This document shows positions 4,646 to 6,235 of a stretch of DNA of 6,235 nt, piece after piece (position 1 is the stretch's first letter; each line of letters begins with the position of its first letter). Position numbers and translations under genes: made by a program. The stretch comes from Gammaproteobacteria bacterium. GTDB lineage: Bacteria; Pseudomonadota; Gammaproteobacteria; Steroidobacterales; Steroidobacteraceae. The stretch lies in the NCBI GenBank assembly GCA_030830595.1, contig JAURMS010000125.1, forward strand, positions 1-6,235. The letters run 5' to 3'. Below the pieces are notes generated by a model. That model had not been told where the DNA came from. It made no database searches and was given only the letters and a program-made list of their open reading frames with translations.

Positions 4646-5278
4646 CTACTGCTGGGGCGCCTGGAAGCCCATCTGGGCGGCGTAGGCGGCGTTGGTCGCG
4701 TCCAGCGGCGGTGCTGCTGGGGCGTTCTGCTGGGCCTGGGCCTGCATCGCCTGGAAGGCCGCCCAGGCCTGCGGGTCAACGCCGGGCGGGACGGCCGCAG
4801 GTGCGGGCTGCGGTGCTGCAGGGGGCGGGCCGACGTGGGCTGCGGCCACCGGCTGCGCGGGCTCCTCGAAGAAGCCTGCCGCCGGGGGTGCATACGTGGC
4901 GGTGTAGAGCTTCTTGGGGAAGCCCGCGGTGGGCTCCTCGCCGGAGTACGTCACGGTCAGGGTGCCGCCCAGGGCCATCTTCGCCCCGGCCGCGCGCAGC
5001 GCCGCGCCGATTGCCTTCTTCATCTCGCCCTTGACGTACAGGGTCCGCTTGCCGTCGTCGAGCGGGTTGGACGGGTCGCGCAGGTCGGTCTGCACGGTGA
5101 CGGGCAGCTGCATCCGGGGGGTGCCGTCGTCCCAGGTGAGCGGCTTGCCGGAGGAGAAGTCGGTCTGCTGCATGGGGTCGCCGATGCGGGTGATGACACC
5201 GCCGACGGTGGTGCCGATCGCGTCGAACTTGGCCGATGGTGAGGACTCGCCGAAGAAGGAGTCTGCGGGGTTGGTCAT
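4646..5278 (-). CDS. Probable phage single-stranded-DNA-binding protein with Pro/Ala/Gln-rich tail
   Basis: This 210-residue protein starts at an ATG that overlaps the nuclease stop (ATGA, 5278-5275), with AGAAAGAAAG just upstream as a weak ribosome site. Residues about 15-130 alternate short beta-like segments and basic patches: KFDAIGTTVGGVITRI, QLPVTVQTDL, GKRTLYVKGEMKKAIGAAL and GGTLTVTYSGEE. This fits an OB-fold-like core and resembles proteins that sit beside Cas4-like nucleases and primases in actinophages. Residues about 131-210 are low-complexity and rich in Pro, Ala and Gln (PPPAAPQPAPAAVPPG, then AFQAMQAQAQQNAPAAPP), so a flexible tail is likely. The tail ends QAPQQ and lacks the acidic DDDIPF-type tip of bacterial SSB. 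The SSB role is inferred from the fold impression and neighbours; it could also be a recombination mediator. Coding status is very secure. Confidence 0.68.
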   Translation of the reverse strand: MTNPADSFFGESSPSAKFDAIGTTVGGVITRIGDPMQQTDFSSGKPLTWDDGTPRMQLPVTVQTDLRDPSNPLDDGKRTLYVKGEMKKAIGAALRAAGAKMALGGTLTVTYSGEEPTAGFPKKLYTATYAPPAAGFFEEPAQPVAAAHVGPPPAAPQPAPAAVPPGVDPQAWAAFQAMQAQAQQNAPAAPPLDATNAAYAAQMGFQAPQQ

Positions 5279-6090
5279 GATGCTTTCTTTCTGTTCGGTG
5301 TGGTGATGGTTGGCGCCTCGACCATGTGGGCGAAGCCCCCGCTTGCGCGGGATGCTGTCATGCCGGGACATCCGGCGGACAGGTCTGTGGATCCGGGCAG
5401 GTGGAACGGGCAGAAGGCGCACCAGGCGTCGGCGGCCGGTAGTCCTTCCACGCTCCCGGAGGTGGCCACGTGCGCCTCGATGGCGCGTAGCCGGGTGATC
5501 GCTTCGGCGGCGATGGACATGTCGAACGGCTCGGTCCACCACCAGCCGTCGGTCAGGTTCCCGTTCTGCGGCAGGAAGTTGATGGCGACGTGCTCCACGC
5601 GGTGGCCTGCCATGAGGAACCCGGCGCCGTACATGTGGACCTGGGCGCGGTACTGCTGTCCGGGCCCGTTGGCCTTCTTGTCCCGCAGCGAGGCCACCCC
5701 CACGATCTTGTGGTCGATCACGGTGCCGGTGGGCCGGTGGTAGAGGTCGCAGGACCCGGTGATGGCGGTGCCGTCGGCCAGGTAGCCCACGGTGACGCTC
5801 TGCTCGGTGATCCACTCCAGGTCGTTATCGCCGAGCCGGCCGAGCTTCTCGATGACCTTGGTCAGGTTGACGTCGTCAAAGGCCCTCTCCAGCCAGCCGT
5901 GGACAGCGGTGCCCACGGTCGGCTTCCAGGCGTCCCCGCGCGGATTCTCCTCCTGGCCGAGCAGCTTGTAGCCGATCCGCCGATCGCACGGGGTGCCGAT
6001 CTCACTGGGCCCGATGCGCTTCTGCAGCGAGCGGGGGTGGTTGGCGATGGCGCCACGGATCACGTCATAGACGGCCTGCTTGGCGTTCAT
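5275..6090 (-). CDS. Cas4/RecB-family PD-(D/E)XK exonuclease with probable 4Fe-4S site
   Basis: This 271-residue protein is a probable phage-type Cas4-like DNA exonuclease. The nuclease core is readable in order: an N-terminal block around GPSEIGTPCDRRIGY (residues 28-41), the GTAVHGWLE helix with His64, the motif GSCD (Asp115), the metal-binding DxK in VIDHKIVG (Asp126, Lys128), and the QxxxY motif QVHMY (Gln150-Tyr154). Cys35, together with Cys224, Cys227 and Cys241 near the C terminus, reproduces the one-plus-three cysteine layout that holds a 4Fe-4S cluster in Cas4 and AddB proteins. Such enzymes resect double-stranded DNA ends in recombination and replication; the role here is inferred. 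No CRISPR array or other cas gene is present, so adaptation is unlikely. The gene overlaps the preceding ORF and the next gene by ATGA. GGTGA just upstream of the ATG is a weak ribosome site. Confidence 0.88.
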   Translation of the reverse strand: MNAKQAVYDVIRGAIANHPRSLQKRIGPSEIGTPCDRRIGYKLLGQEENPRGDAWKPTVGTAVHGWLERAFDDVNLTKVIEKLGRLGDNDLEWITEQSVTVGYLADGTAITGSCDLYHRPTGTVIDHKIVGVASLRDKKANGPGQQYRAQVHMYGAGFLMAGHRVEHVAINFLPQNGNLTDGWWWTEPFDMSIAAEAITRLRAIEAHVATSGSVEGLPAADAWCAFCPFHLPGSTDLSAGCPGMTASRASGGFAHMVEAPTITTPNRKKAS

Positions 6091-6233
6091 GCGTCACCGT
6101 CCAGGGCGCGCAGGACATCCGCGCGCAGGAGCATGTCCCGCACATGACCGTCGTCACCGACGATCTGGTGCACTAACAAGTCCAGCACCCGCTGTACCGG
6201 GCACGGCCTGTCTTGTACTGACACGACGAACAC
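6087..6233 (-). CDS. 3' part of an unrecognised small ORF (possibly incomplete at right edge)
   Basis: An open frame enters from the right edge of the window and ends with a TGA whose first two bases are the TG of the next gene's ATG (ATGA overlap at 6090-6087). The visible part is 48 codons and ends in LRALDGDA. The mix of hydrophobic and charged residues (VLDLLVHQIVGDDG, VRDMLLRADVLRALDG) suggests an amphipathic helical protein, but I recognise no family. GTG codons at 6233 and 6224 could be starts, neither with a convincing Shine-Dalgarno sequence inside the window, so the true start may lie outside it. The stop/start overlap with the nuclease gene is the main reason to think it is real, since that is the usual spacing in phage operons. 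Confidence 0.5.
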   Translation of the reverse strand: MFVVSVQDRPCPVQRVLDLLVHQIVGDDGHVRDMLLRADVLRALDGDA

Positions 6234-6235
6234 CG

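Noticed and set aside
4471..4893. Upstream extension of the primase reading frame by 141 codons
   Set aside because: The added segment is Arg/Pro/Ser-rich out-of-frame translation of the SSB-like gene. The ATG at 4470 has a strong ribosome site and the protein begins naturally there.
4361..5242. Plus-strand open frame of 293 codons
   Set aside because: It is antisense to the SSB-like gene, the microprotein and the primase start; it is rich in Gly, Arg and Leu, has no recognisable motif and no ribosome site.
5279..5815. Upstream extension of the SSB-like frame
   Set aside because: It is out-of-frame reading of the nuclease gene; the ATG at 5278 forms the usual ATGA overlap.

Overview
All recognisable genes in this window lie on the minus strand and read from right to left. 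The DNA is GC-rich, with strong G/C third-position bias, GTG and TTG starts, overlapping stop/start codons and many very short genes. Together with the protein types this points to an actinobacterial (Mycobacterium/Gordonia/Rhodococcus-like) bacteriophage, or a prophage/plasmid derived from one. No host gene, tRNA, integrase, structural gene or CRISPR array is visible, so the host and the phage/plasmid question stay open.

Layout in transcription order. (1) 6233-4470 to 2065 is a tightly coupled DNA-replication/recombination operon: the 3' end of an unrecognised small ORF; a Cas4/RecB-family PD-(D/E)XK nuclease with four cysteines placed as for an iron-sulfur cluster; a probable single-stranded-DNA-binding protein with a Pro/Ala/Gln-rich tail; a 41-residue CxxC microprotein; and an 801-residue primase-polymerase/D5-type SF3 helicase. 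(2) 1801-2060 is a repeat block with ten exact copies of the 10-mer AGTGACAGGT (either orientation), mostly as head-to-tail pairs, plus one degenerate copy. It looks like an iteron-type origin or a multi-operator region and is the most unusual thing here. A 97-codon ORF threads through it but has atypical codon use. (3) 1784-688 holds two overlapping cysteine-containing genes, a 108-residue putative zinc protein and a 257-residue zinc-binding/helix-turn-helix protein. (4) 687-511 is a short non-coding leader with a possible promoter and two consecutive 30-nt hairpins. (5) 510-48 holds a 54-residue acidic protein, an 81-residue HNH endonuclease and possibly a 17-codon ORF. Positions 1-47 show no gene.

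Working model: the primase-helicase opens and primes DNA, the SSB-like protein covers the exposed strand, and the Cas4-like nuclease processes ends for replication or recombination. The iteron-like block next to the primase gene would be the place where a replication initiator, or the HTH protein as a regulator, binds. The HNH protein closes the set and may belong to a packaging module lying beyond the left edge. The model is inference from gene content and order; the repeats, overlaps and protein motifs are directly visible.
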